A DNA stretch of 64,000 bases from Apostichopus japonicus (Eukaryota; Echinodermata; Holothuroidea; Aspidochirotida; Stichopodidae). The stretch spans positions 18,014,713 through 18,078,712 of the forward strand of contig NC_092574.1 in assembly GCF_037975245.1 (NCBI RefSeq). The letters are read 5' to 3'. Of this stretch, positions 1 through 12,436 are shown piece by piece (within the stretch, counting starts at the first letter, position 1; the number at the start of each line of letters is the position of its first letter). A model generated the notes under the pieces. It saw only the letters and a list, made by a program, of their open reading frames with translations. It made no database searches and was not told where the DNA came from. The translations under genes and the position numbers were made by a program.

Positions 1-335
1 GTTTGGTGTATAGAATACCAATATGTATACTGTAGGAGAGATGTGTAGGTTTGGTGAATAGAATACCAATATGTACACTGTAGGAGAGATGTGTAGGTTT
101 GGTGAATAGAATACCAATATGTACACTGTAGGAGAGATGTGAAGGTTTGGTGAATAGAACATCAATTTCAAGGTGGTCGATACCAATTCATTTAAACCAA
201 ACTTGGGGTTACTTAGATACAATGCAAAAAAAATCTGAATTTGACGTAAGTAACAAGTCGTGCCCCTGACAGACCTACGCTGCTATTCGCAGATATTCGG
301 TAGTCTTGGACTGACTGACAGACTACCATTACAAA
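1..335. repeat. Copy of a dispersed repeat with a 48-bp tandem head
   Basis: Three near-identical 48-bp units start at 1, 49 and 97, followed by a partial fourth from 145. The unit contains GTTTGGTGAATAGAATACC and ACTGTAGGAGAGATGTG. The same core, once per copy, recurs near 21,625-21,690 and 62,870-62,920, and sequence beyond it is also shared, so this is an interspersed family rather than a simple local satellite. No coding potential was seen. It lies in the OFD1 gene beyond the last exon I can recognise. Family class is unknown. Confidence 0.6.
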
Positions 336-501
336 TTTGCCCTGTTACTCCTTCCTGATATCTGAGGGTGTCTAGCAGAGACTGTAACAGCTTCACAACA
401 ACAGAACAAGGAGTGGAGATCAGTCTGGTCCAGCAAAGAAAAAGTAGAAATGCAGTCTGGAATATTAATGAGAACCAATTTCTGCTTTAATTTCTTCTCA
501 C

Positions 502-3500
502 CTGTAGGGCACTGACTTCCTTCTTCCTATCTTGCAATTCTTCAGCAATTTTCTGGATGGAGGCAGTTTCATCTGCTATTCGCTTTTTCTCTTCTGAAAT
601 GAAAAGAAACTACGATAAAAAAATTCTGGCAAGAAGAAAGAAGAACATAGTGGAACTCCTTCCTTCTCATACATTTCACAAATAAAGGGAAAAATTAAAA
701 TTTGATGTTAATTTTTGTTATCTCGGTCGAGAAGAAAATCTGGTCTGAAATGCACAGAAATCGCCTCTTTATTTATTTCACATACAGACACTAAACTTAT
801 CTGCAATAGCAACCACTGTTGGACACTACAAAAATAAATATCATGTAAAGAGCCCAGTTAGGTGCAACTTAACACATAAAGTTGTATTTTGCTTTGAATG
901 CTAAAATGTTATCAAGATATTCAATATTCACATATGACTGGTTGTAATCCCTGCGACAGAGTAAGAAATGAACCTATGTGTTACAAACAATTGGCTGTTT
1001 TCTTATCGCTAGTTATTTACCATTAAGTTCAAAAAAGCAAACAATTTTGCTGTATTATACAGCATTATATAGCATCAGGTCTGTTGCAAATTTGGTGGAC
1101 TAAATTATCCAATAACATTTTCAGGTGTGTTATCTCTTCTTGAATGGAAAGAACAGATTGTGGTTAAGTCAACTACAAATGTAGCTTTTAGCATATATTA
1201 CAAAATCAGTTAGTGCCATTGGTGTCACTTAAGGTGATTAAAATTCCGACAATTTGTGTTCTCTACCGGTATCTCAGAGAAACATTGGGTAGTTAGCATT
1301 TCAAAGCAGATTTAACTAGGCCTGATCAACTTTGCGATAAACAACAAAAATATTATTGTCGTCAGTCATCATCCCCAGGTCTCAAAATTCAGGCCATTTA
1401 CTGTCTAAATGACAGTAGATTTGGCTGAATTTTGCATGTTTTCTGTATGCTAACATTATTACCTTGTTAATGCTTACTATCTACAAATATTAGTGGGCTA
1501 CTGCCATAAGACTGTGCAGAAAGCTACGTGTGTTGCAATTAAGGAAAACGCCAGTGGTTACTTGATTCCAGCCAGTAGATTTCTTAAAATAAGAGATTGG
1601 ATCGTTCATGCGAGAGACTAAAGCGGTGACGTTTCAGCTGGGCCTGCACCACTAAATTGACATATTCTTGCTCGTGTTTGGATGAGAATTAAACAAACTA
1701 ACTTTATATATATTGTAACAATTTTACAGAACCATTAAAAAATGATGTGAGTTACAAAGATAGGTCGAAACTGCACAACTGTGGAATTATTTTTTTGTTT
1801 TTTGTTTTATTTAAACTAAATTTTACCGCGTATCAGTCTTTCCTTCCTCTCCAGATCATGTTGTCTTTCCTTCCACTTCACCTCTTGGTCCAGTTGAAAA
1901 CTTTAAAAGAAAAGAAGGAAATATATAAACTGACACCAACATTGGAAATAACTGATTTTATATCAAAATATATGGAAACACAATTCTGTACCTGCAATAG
2001 ACTTTATATGCACAGAGCTTGAAAGCTTCTGTGGCTTTTATCTATCGTTGTATAACATACTGTGTGACTGTTTACGTCTCAAAACCTTAATTCACGAATC
2101 TATCGTCCATCTGACATCTCCAAAATAATGACAACTGAGAGTCCTGGTCTACGTGGCCACTGACCTTTTAACTTCTTCTTGGAATTTCCTCTCGTAATTC
2201 TGTTCAATATTTCCGACACTGGCCTCCCGGAACTTCAGGTTATCCTCAATCGCTTTGCGTTTGTCTTCTTCCAGCTTTGCAGCCCTGTCAAAATGGGATA
2301 AATAATTTTCATTACTTTTTAATTTGTTAGAGTAAGTTTTAACAAACAAAACCAATATGAGTCTGAAAACATAAAAACAAAACATGGCACTGAAGAATAC
2401 ATTTATTGTCCTTCATAGCACAATACCAAGGAATTACTTAAGCAATTTCCTTTTTCTAAGTTTAGATTGTGAGTAAGCAAACTAAAGTTCATCTATTACT
2501 GTATATAGATTAAACAATTGCTAACAAAATTTGATCACATTATACTGAGGAGTTGAAATTTAAATGAAACCCTACAGAACGGGAGCCATGAGACAGTTTG
2601 CCAAGTACTATAGCCAACAATCCACTGTTCTCTTTCCCCACCCCCATCCCTCTCCCCTCAACCTCTAAGTAGAAATGGAGTAAATACCTAAAGGTGTTGC
2701 TAAAGAGGCATGCATGAGGTGCAAACAAAAGGACACTTTCTCCAAAAACAGAAAACAAACTAAAAGCAAGAAATAACAAGAACTGAATGACATTCCTACC
2801 TAGCATTGACTTCTGCTTCTCTCCTTAAATCTGTTTCTCTCTGTTGTAATTCCTTTAACTGCTCCAACAGGTTCTGTCTTTGACTGTAAGTCTCCCTCTC
2901 TAAGGTCTGAAAGGCAGTTTTAGTTAAAACGATTAGTTTTATCACATAAAGGATAACATAATTCTTCCTATGTCAAACCAAATAATTGTAACTTTGACCT
3001 GACTGTTTGGTCTGTCCATATTGTTATTTTTTCTACAAAGGTAACACTTACTCTAAAGATAATGTCGTTCACACTGTTATCTTTTCTACAGTGGCGAGTC
3101 AGCATCTTCATTGTAACCTTTCCTACAGTGATGAATTAATCCTGTTTAGGAGGTTCATCATATTGCTATCTTTCCTACAGAGGTAACTTTATCCTGCATC
3201 CTTCACATTGCTACCTTTTCTAAATTGGTACTGTACTATAATGAACAAGAGCAGTCTTCCCCTTCTATCAATTCTATTACAACAACAACAGAAAATGGCC
3301 CCCCCCCCCCCAAGAAAAAACAAAACAAAGCTATGTATCATTTGTAGCTCTTCTTATCTACAGATACCTGCTTCTTGTCCCCTGTCATGGGTTCTTGACT
3401 TGCACAAAAGTGATTGTTTTACCTGCTGTTGCTGCCTGAATCTCTCGGATGTGGAGCGTTCTCTTGCTTCCACCGCCTCTAGTCTGGAACGAAATGTAGT

Positions 3501-6500
3501 TTCCATCTGAAAGGAGACCAACCTCGTGAAATAACTTTCTAATCGACAATATCTAAACTTTTAAAGTTATTCACTGTGAGCTTGCCTTAGCATCAATGAG
3601 AAAATTTAAATTAAAAACAAATGCACCATATCATTTGTGGTGGGAAGAAGCATTATAACCAGCATACATGTACAATGTAGGAATGAGGAGGGGTAAGTGG
3701 AATGAGGGGTGGGGTTGGAGAATGAGGGGAAAGACACTATGGCCAAATGTCTGCTGCTGCTTGCTATAAAATAAAAGTAAGTTTTGGTGGGTTGTATTAT
3801 TCATCATATAATAGCTACAGGTTTGTATACAAAGCATGTCAACAAGGTATGGTTGTAATTTTGGCATTCTTCACAAAAGAAACAAGAGTCAGTAGAAAGA
3901 AGTTCTTCATTGCTATAATTTGAATCTTACTACACTAGACTACCTTACTACACTAGCCTATCTTAATACACTAGAACATCTTACTACACTAGCCTAGATC
4001 TTAATACATTAGACCATCTTACTACACTAGCCTATCTTACTACACTAGAGTATCTTATTACACTAGACCACCTTAATACACTAGCCTATCTTACTACACT
4101 AGACTATCTAGTTTGTGTACAACAGGATGAATACAGCTATCAGTTCTACACGCACAGCCAGACTGTAATACAGAAGCTGTGATGAGTTTACCTCTCTTCT
4201 GGCATCTGATATTTCCTTTCGACTTTTCTCCTTCAGATCCAATTCGATCCTTTTCAGTTCTGTTTCCTTGTACCTGGATAACTGCAACCAAATCAGAGAA
4301 ATACCACTAATCAACGATTTGCCGTGAGATGAAGTTCTGAAAATCAAACTGCTCTTCATTGCAACACAGAAGTTCTACCCCAAAAATGAAGCATTCTACA
4401 TGCAAACAGAAACCAAGTTTATAGGTCAGCACCCAGTTTTATGAAAAATTCACAAAATTAACAATTTGAAATTGAAACACAAATTTTTAAAGAGCAGAGA
4501 ATTGATTGGTCGGAACGGCGATTGAACCAAGACCAAACCTGTCCTAAAGCTTACTATGAGGCCTACACATCCTACATGTCCTAACGTTAGGCTACCTGTA
4601 CAGCAAACCTTACAATTGTAACTCTTGCAAAATGTTTGCAAATTAAAACCCATTTCGCTAACTTGTTTGTGAGCAACAAACCCCAAACATGGCAGGCTGT
4701 AGCCATATCTTTTCACTACAGTTTGGTTTTTGACGTTAAATTCTTAAACATATTAAAAAATCTTGCTTGCTTGATTGCGCAGGATTTTCCTTACTTTTCC
4801 AGAGCAAACTTAAAAATTCAAGAACTTTCAAGACTTAAAAAAGAGGTTTCTTCCTTTTCTCTACTGCACTTCTAGTATTTCCAGACCATGTGGGAAAACC
4901 AAGTGTAATTTATAAATCGGGCAAACAATTGGGGCAAAATGAATTCAATCTTTCTAAAAGACTCCAAAGGAGCATCATTCACAATGTTATGTCTTCCAAC
5001 TTACATAAATATCAATAAATATCAAATCGTTATAAATAATGGGCAAAAACGAGTGAGTTCTAATCTGTCTTTGTGAGGATATCCATATAACAAATAACCT
5101 TTGAAAAAGAGAAAAATAAGGCACAAATAAATGTGAAAATCAAACTTCCGTCACAATTTGCATAGTACGAAATGACTGATGTACTTCTCACCTCTAAATT
5201 CATTTCAGTCCTACTTTTGACCTCTATTTCTTTCTGCAAAAGGAGCAATCTCTCTTGGACGAGATGCTCTCCTCTCATCTTTCTCTCATTATCCAAGATG
5301 TTGTAATGCTCATCAACTTTACTCAGTTTCCTTTCTGTGGTGTTCAAACAATGAACAAAAATAAAAACGACATAAAAAAGAAGGAAAGACAAAGGGTAAA
5401 AATAGACACAAAGTTTAAATTTGAAGATATGAAAACTTGAGGTTGGTAGGTGCAGTATGGATCAATTCTGATTAAAGTCAAAAAATGTAAAAAAAAATTT
5501 ACATACTGTAATTGGATACACCTCAATCTAAAGAAAGTGATTGGTGTCATGACAAGAAATACAGTAGCATGGAATATTTTATCACTTACTTGGTTAATCT
5601 CCACTAAAGCCCTTATACTGTCTCTACCACGGAGATATTCCCCCAGATTTTTTTTAAAGCATCCTTGGGAGGTATTTACTAGTGCCAATTTCTCACACAC
5701 CATTGTAAATAACAAGTTACGATATTGGTTAAGTACGATCTAAAATTAGCAATTCCAAAACAATGTGATTTCAGGTACCAGGTGTTCTTTTCTTCATGGC
5801 ACGAATGTAGGCGGAGCTTACTTGGAAAGTTCTCACCTAACAGTTCTTTGATTTTCTCTTTGGAGTAATTTGTTACTTTTTAATAGTACTAAGATAATGT
5901 TAGAAGTGTTAGTGTTAAAAGTGTGCTGTATTCCACCAACCTTGTAAACAATTATATATTGTTCCTTTTGCAATATTGGTTGACTTAAGTCACAGATTAT
6001 GCACTCAATTACGCTCAAATCTTCCATTTACAACTGCATATGCTGTCACTATTGTGACAAAATTTAGCACTTTGAAAAGATCTAAAAGAACTTTGGAGAT
6101 TAAAAAACTTGTTAAAACAGAACAACAGCAAGAAGGAAAATCTGAAAAATGACTAACCTTCTGAAGACCAATCAAAGAAACAACTTGTAAAGTTCATTTG
6201 CAATTTTTTTATGAAAAACAGTAACAAATTTAAAAAATACAACAAAACCCAAATCTTCTTTTACAAACGCTTTACTAACATTATGGAAGCAAACCCACTT
6301 GTTCACACACAATCGACCACTTGAGTAAGATCCATTGAGAAATCATCCCCTCTAGGATACATTTATGCAACATGAAGAGATTACTCACCAATAGAGGTTT
6401 GGTAGGCTGGTATTTCGTCCACCTGCACCACCTTGTCAGCTGAAGTTCTTCCGTAGACACTAACCAACTCGATCAGTAACTGCCACAGGAAACCTAAACA

Positions 6501-9328
6501 AGATATAAACAGGTCAAAAGAATTTTTAAGGATTTTTCCTCACTTTTCTTGGTTGTCGAAACAATAAACTTGGGTTGTCTGAAGATATATGTCAATAACT
6601 CCCAAATTTATCAACTTGTGATATTTAGAAACAATGCAGCCTGAGTTTGATGTGAACAACTAGTCGTCTGCCAGACAACCTCCACGGCTGGTTTTTTTGG
6701 TTGTCCGAAGAGAAATTTGGTCGTCGTCGTGGGCAACCAATCAAAATTTGCCATTTTAAAGGACAAGACAGAGGGTAAAAACTTTGTGGTTTAGAAAAGT
6801 TGCAAATCAGAAAAGACAAATTGGGACTTTCCTTGGAGTTTTAAGTTTGAACAATCAAACCAAGAGGTGTCCGATCACATTTTAATATCTGATAACTTTC
6901 TACAACAAATTTAGTGCATTTTTTAAAACAAACAAATCAGGTATTAATCAACAAGGTCATAACAGTTGATCAAACAAGGCACCATCATCACATTTTGTAG
7001 AAACAAACATGTTTTGCTCTCATGTGTTTGCCTAAGTTAATAGGCTCTGAGGATCCTACTAGAGTAGAAATGCTAGGCCTCCTGAAACCTTCATACATCT
7101 ATATACCTTCACAGACTCTTGCAGTCCACATAAGAAGACATTTTTAACAGTTTTTCACTTTCTTTGTAACTTGTATTTATAATTTGGAAAGAAAACTTGT
7201 TGTTGTTCCAAACGTATAACATGTAAAGCCTCAATTCGCCATGATATCTTAAATTATCTTATGGAATACAGATTAGCAAAATACAGTCTAGCTTCCTAAA
7301 GACACTTCTTAAACAGAACTGAAGTCCGTACCTTTGTCTTCATAATATGGAATTTCTTTTGCCTACAAGGTGAAAAAAATGAAGAAGAAATTATTAAAAT
7401 GTTAAGGCAATGCACCTAAACGTTTGCAATTCTTTTTTAAATGCCTGTTATAAATATGGGATAATTAGAAGCTGTTTCATTTGGTTTGAATAATCCTGTA
7501 ATTTAAAATTTCTGATCCTTTCAACTGAGACGAGGAAGGACAGAAAAATAGACAGGAGAGGTGGGAGGGAGGAAGGAAGGAAGGACAGAGGAAGGAGGAA
7601 AGAGGAGGGAGAAGGGGATGTTGCCTTGGTGTTGCCTAGGGCACCAGGCTGTATGTGCAACATATATTATCAAAGGAAACCTTTTCAAAATAAAAATTTA
7701 TCAATTATTTCAGTTTAAGGCTAGAGAATTGCTGAATTAAAAGTTTATTACAAAATATTAATCACCATAATAGGCTATGAAACGCAAGCCCGTTTCCTTC
7801 AACATGGAATAGGCATAAAAAAAAATCCTAAACTTTGGCTTCCTACTTCTTAAAATCTGTCAAAAATTAATGAAATCATTTCAATTTGCAGAATGACTGT
7901 ATCCATAAAATTCATCAATTGTGTGACATATGTGGCAATGAATTGACAAAGGACAGTGGAATTACTTACAAGTTTATTGTAGAGAGGTGAACTGGGTTGG
8001 ACGTGCAGTAGCTCCAATAAATCAGGAATTGTGAACATCTGCAACAAAATGTAACATGATGATAGCCTCTTTATGGTATCTACATAGGTTTATATATAGA
8101 CAACTTTATTAAAACAATCAGATTAAACTAGTCCTGATAAAATTACAAAGAAACATCAGACTCTCAAAATAAGGGGAGACTGAATGTTGAACAGAGAAAA
8201 CAAGTATATGTAATGTAGTGTAATGTAAATATATTCTTAAACTCTCAACACGTCATATAACATATAAATTACAAAGCAATGACATCAAATGATCAAATTG
8301 AGTAAAAATTAGAAAAGTTCAACTCTCTGATACAAGAAGAGGAATACTTTGTAAAATACTTATACATAAACAATTCTGCTTAAAAATACTCTTCAAAGAG
8401 ATGAGTCTTCACTTTAGATTTAAAAAGATAAAAATCGTCCACTGTTATTCCGCCACTCTTCTGCCCTTTACGTGGGACTTGATGGATGGTGAACCCATCA
8501 CACACAGATTTGAATCTTCCCTCAACGGTATCATCATTGAACCAAGTCTCATTCACAATGAATACATCCGTTTTGTTAGCAATTAGAGAGTCAGTCAGTA
8601 CAGGAAGTTTATTTTGTAAAGACCGAGCATTCCACAACGAACACTAGACCATGATGGTCTAGTTCTAAGAGAGGATTTGATAAAAAAGTTACGTACCTTT
8701 TCCCGTGAGGTGTCACTTTCCGGCAGGAATATTGATAGAGTGTATTCATAGTCGCATCTCTTAAGATGATCTGCTACAAGACTATTGACTGCCCTCAATG
8801 TCAGTGAGGTCTTCCTAGCATCTACCTGCTCTTCTTCTCCGCGTGGAGTAAAACCTTGCTTCATAGCACTGTGCTGGAGCTCAGCTACTAGCCTCTTTCT
8901 AAGCTGCACCTGGAAACATAGTCATAGAGAAAGTTATCAAGTGTAAACTGCCAATTGGGTTGTCTCCTTTGTTAACCTTTACTTTCTATAATTATCTTTA
9001 CAGTTTTACCTTATATTTATGCGTATATATTTTTACATTTCCCTTGATACATTTAATTTCCTGTTTAAAAATATTTTATATTTAATATGTATATATAAAT
9101 AAATAAATGAAACATCTTTGTTAAAAACTTAAAGGAAATAATTTCAAAACCCTAAGTAACAATTACAAATTAACTGGAACACAAAAACAAACCTGGGTGA
9201 AGATAGACATAATGAAGGTTCATTAAATTTACCTTGAGAGCATCTTCCCAACCTTTCTGCTTGAAAGTCTGGTAGAGTTTACTCTTTAGTTCAGTAGCAC
9301 TCATTGTGTTATGGTCTTCTTCTGACAT
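502..9328 (-). CDS. OFD1: OFD1-like centriole/cilium protein, 5' part (gene continues off the left edge)
   Basis: OFD1 is a centriolar-satellite and distal-centriole protein needed for ciliogenesis. Exons read on the minus strand: 9328-9233, 8909-8697, 8038-7970, 7362-7332, 6493-6389, a likely 5678-5590, 5334-5192, 4281-4192, 3506-3423, 2906-2800, 2284-2165, 1900-1827 and 593-502. The second exon encodes a LisH-type segment, NSLVADHLKRCDYEYTLS, nearly identical to vertebrate OFD1. The third encodes FTIPDLLELLHVQPSSPLY. Exons from 5334 downward encode charged coiled coil (for example ERKLSKVDEHYNILDNER and RYKETELKRIELDLKEK). Phases agree except between 5678-5590 and 5334-5192, so a small exon is probably missed there; another short exon may end at 5837. 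The start was put at ATG 9328 (MSEEDHN), but the frame stays open upstream to an acceptor at 9358, so translation could begin in an earlier exon. The C-terminal half lies outside the window. Confidence 0.88.
3926..4112. repeat. 19-bp minisatellite (TTACTACACTAGCCTATC type)
   Basis: About ten imperfect copies of a roughly 18-19-bp unit built on CTTACTACACTAGCCTAT lie in an OFD1 intron, ending about 80 bp from the exon at 4192-4281. The copies vary mainly at the dinucleotides after CTAG. Nothing suggests function. Confidence 0.85.
6640..6790. repeat. Fragment of a dispersed repeat rich in TTGGTTGTCC
   Basis: The segment has AACTAGTCGTCTGCCAGAC, then GGTTGTCCGAAGAGAAATTTGG. Matching pieces occur at about 63,075-63,140 and 21,560-21,640, next to the GTTTGGTGAATAG core of the family that opens the window. 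I read it as a degraded partial copy of that family. The ends are not defined. Confidence 0.45.
8208..8640 (-). mobile_element. Internally deleted non-LTR retrotransposon (CR1/L2-like) remnant
   Basis: A minus-strand frame (8637-8380) starts with WNARSLQNKLPVLTDSL and DVFIVNETW, the N-terminal pattern of the AP-type endonuclease of CR1/L2-like LINEs. After a GQKSGGI motif it jumps to FKSKVKTHLFEEYF and a stop, which resembles the extreme C-terminus of the same kind of polyprotein. Reverse transcriptase is missing. Downstream on the minus strand the copy ends in a short ATTAC/ACATT-type repeat near 8208-8230, like the microsatellite 3' tails of CR1/L2 elements. It therefore looks like a LINE with both ends kept and the middle lost. 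It lies 57 bp from an OFD1 splice donor. Clade assignment is tentative. Confidence 0.6.
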
Positions 9329-9357
9329 GTCTGTAACTTGCTTTATGTACAGCTCCT

Positions 9358-10387
9358 CTAGAAAATGAATGAATGAATAAATAACAATTTACAATCATGT
9401 AAAAATATATTACAATAGAGGTGGGGAAGATCGGTTTGGCTTGCTGCTGTATACGGCTAAAGCAACAGCCAGGCACAATAGGTAAACCGTTACTAATATA
9501 ACGTTTGTTTCCTGTAACTTGTAAGATTAGCCTACCCAAGACTTGCAGTTTTGACAGGGAACACTGTTTATGATACCCGCCTCAAGTGTTAACTAGGAAA
9601 AGTTTACAGGATGAATTAAAATTCAACTGTGGTAGCCTAGGTCTGGGGTTCCTACTTAATAAAAAAGCATGTCAAGTAGTGCTTTCTAGTTACTGAGGCA
9701 TATTATTAGGACTTAAAATTTAAGTTTTCATTTCACTTAAGACTTTGGTAGACATAGGCTAGGCCTATACACAAGTAACAAAATACTTTGCGTGACTGTG
9801 AGGTCGAAAAAAAGGGGAGGGATACACCCGTGTTAGTGGTGCAATTCGGAATTTTCACCGATCGACGGTTGGTGGACACTGAAACTTGGCAAACTCTGTA
9901 ACTGTAGCCTGTTGGACTAGGGCCTACCCTGGCTAGTCTTAGTCTTACTTTTCTAAGTAACGTTAGGCTACTGTGGTACGGTAACTGCAGCCACCGCAGT
10001 CTCCACTTAAAAACAAAACGGCAATTGTGCTTAACTTCGGCTTCTAAAGAGACGTAAATAATGTCGGAGGTTACATGAACGAACTAGTCTTAACGTCAGG
10101 ATTTACTTTCAGTAACATAATGTTAAGTCCTTATTGATCGAAGGCCTTTTCAAGAATGCCGCCTGACCTATGTTGTAGTTTACTGACTTGTTGCAAGTCG
10201 TTTAAATACCCGACCAATGTTTTTGCGTACTGTATTTTAAAGTTAGGCTAGGCCTGTTGCCCAACGTTGTATAACTGTTAGAACGGTAGAAAGAAGAACG
10301 TTCTTAGAATCACCGAAATTGTCTAGGTCAACATTCGTTTAATTAATATTTTGTCGTTTCAGTGTCAAATAAAAGTTAAACGACATC
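9358..10387. promoter_or_regulatory. Head-to-head intergenic region between OFD1 and COPS9 (probable bidirectional promoter)
   Basis: The first recognised OFD1 exon (minus) starts just left of this span and the COPS9 ATG (plus) just right of it. The spacing of about 1 kb is typical of divergent housekeeping pairs sharing a promoter. An upstream OFD1 exon probably lies here, because the frame at 9328 remains open to a splice acceptor at 9358. I did not find a convincing TATA box or other defined motif, so the call rests on gene arrangement. Confidence 0.55.
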
Positions 10388-11527
10388 ATGCGACCAGCAG
10401 TGGTAGTAGATGAAATGTTTCCCGAGGGTCCTGGGTCATCAATCGATTTAGAGGAGGTATAATTAGCAGAACGGTGCTGTCAGCAATGTGTATAAGACAT
10501 GTTCCTTGTTAGGCTTAGGCTAACGAATGCCTATTATATGGTACAGCTTAGGCCAATGTATACAACATGTATCGCTAATGTAGAATATTTATGTTAGTAC
10601 AGTCATAAAGTCACCACACCATCTAAAAATGTGATGAGAATGTATTTCATATATCTTAGATATATCGTACTAGTAACAAGAGAAACTTATCACTTAAAAT
10701 AGGCTTCAGGGAAATCCCAGTAATTTGCACCATATGAGGACTGTTATGACCTCATAATATTTGCAAAAGTCTGGAGAAGTTGGCTGAAACTAAGGTAGTT
10801 TCTCACATTTTTTTGGCACAAGCACATAACTTGAAAACTCTACCTCATAGTCATACACACTAAATTTAAAGGTTTGCTGTAATGGACAAAATTTCATGTT
10901 TGTCAGTTATCTGGGAAGAAATGTATTTTATTGTGGCATTTAACATTCGTCTCACACACCTTAGGCTGGCAACACACTGCCCCAAGTAAACATGACCGAA
11001 CATAACGCAAACTTGATTGGCAATAATTTCATCACAATGTTAATTTTGATTCATATGATTGAACAGTAGGTATCCAAATGTTATGAATCCCTAAGCATTG
11101 CCTGAAAAATTGTTCTTGTATACATGTGACCATCCAGTTTCACTCAGTTTTTAATATTGCATACTTGCCTTTGTTATTTTCAGGCTGGTGGAGCAAGTGG
11201 GATGATGATGGACCTAGCTGCAAATGAAAAGGCTGTACATTCAGATTTCTTCAACGGTAAATAAATGAAATTCTCTCATCCTTTTCATAGATGAATTCTC
11301 CTTGACAGCAGTCACTGCTATCCTATCTTTTCTTCTAGGGTATAACACACAGTGCAAAGGTGCTTTCACTTTATATATAAAAAATTTAACATTTCAATAG
11401 AAGAGAGAAATCACATTGCAGAGAATTTAATTTTGCTTTGTTATATTTGGTGAGCTATTTAAAGCTGGAATTTTTATACCTCTTCATAGATTTTGAAGAT
11501 CTCTTTGATGATGACGATTTATCATGA
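10388..11527 (+). CDS. COPS9: COP9 signalosome subunit 9 (COPS9/MYEOV2), complete
   Basis: COPS9 is the small acidic ninth subunit of the COP9 signalosome, the complex that removes NEDD8 from cullin-RING ubiquitin ligases. Exons: 10388-10456, 11184-11256 and 11490-11527, all with GT/AG borders and matching phases, giving 59 aa (human is 57). The N-terminus has VDEMFPEG, the centre [19 protein letters not shown] and the C-terminus [12 protein letters not shown], all almost identical to vertebrate COPS9. The acidic, aromatic tail is the part known to contact the complex. The start is the first ATG and gives the length expected for the family. No in-frame alternative was seen. The gene is too short per exon to show as an ordinary open reading frame. 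Confidence 0.96.
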
Positions 11528-12428
11528 TGGCCTGCTTCCAGATTGAGCTAGTGAAGGACATAACATCAGTGTCATCCCTTTCATGATGTTATGGAGAACA
11601 GTTGGATGCAGCCATTGTGTGTAGTGCAACGTAATGCAGCTCAAATTTGGATTAACATTGTGTAAACCGCAATAAGTTGCAAACCCATATTTATGGAAAC
11701 AATGAAGTATTTTGTGTTCAGAATTTGGTTTTTTATTTGAGAACCATTAATATCATCTAGAGGTTTGGCTAATTTTTTACCATACTACAGTACAGTAACT
11801 GGAGTATGATTGGGTGTCATGTGGACAAAGGTTATAAGCTTCCCTTGGCACTGTCACAGTGTGTGTCTGCTTGAGGTGTGAGTTCTATCTTTTGACCTTG
11901 TTTATAATATATTATAAGTTATCAGGCAAGGATGATACAAGGGACACTCCAGTGGCAGAAAATGATTGATTAATAAAAATGCCCCAAATTCCTGCATTTT
12001 AGGTCAAACCAGATCCTTATAGCATTTTGTATGGCAAAGATATATTTTCAAATTTGGTGATATTTAGTGAATAATCCTGCTTGTGCTACAACTGTTTTCT
12101 TGGTCATGCAACATCCTTGCATCAGAGGTGAATTGGTAAGAAGTGGTTACATCTATATTCCAGAGTTGGGGACTCGAGTCAGGGACTCGGACTCGAGTCC
12201 GAATCGAGTCGCAAATTTTAGGACTTGAGACTCGACTCGAGACTCGGCTGTCAGAGACTTGGGACTTGACTTGAGACTTGCCCAAAAAGTTAGCAAAGAC
12301 TTGGGACTTGACTTGAGACTTGCCTTCAAAAGACTCGGTTTTTCTACTAGAGACTTGTTTGTATTTCACAATTTTCTTATCATTAAATAACTTCATAAGT
12401 TGATATCGATAATAAATAATTATGGTTT
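11528..12428. other. COPS9 3' region and start of a minisatellite
   Basis: The COPS9 3' UTR should start here. The clearest candidate polyadenylation signal is AATAAA at 11,972-11,977, about 445 bp after the stop; that distance makes the call tentative. From about 12,170 to 12,360 there is a minisatellite made of GACTTGAGACTTGACTTGAG-type units with GACTCGAGTC variants. A long minus-strand frame across it only reflects the repeat. Confidence 0.5.
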
Positions 12429-12436
12429 CGTGTACG

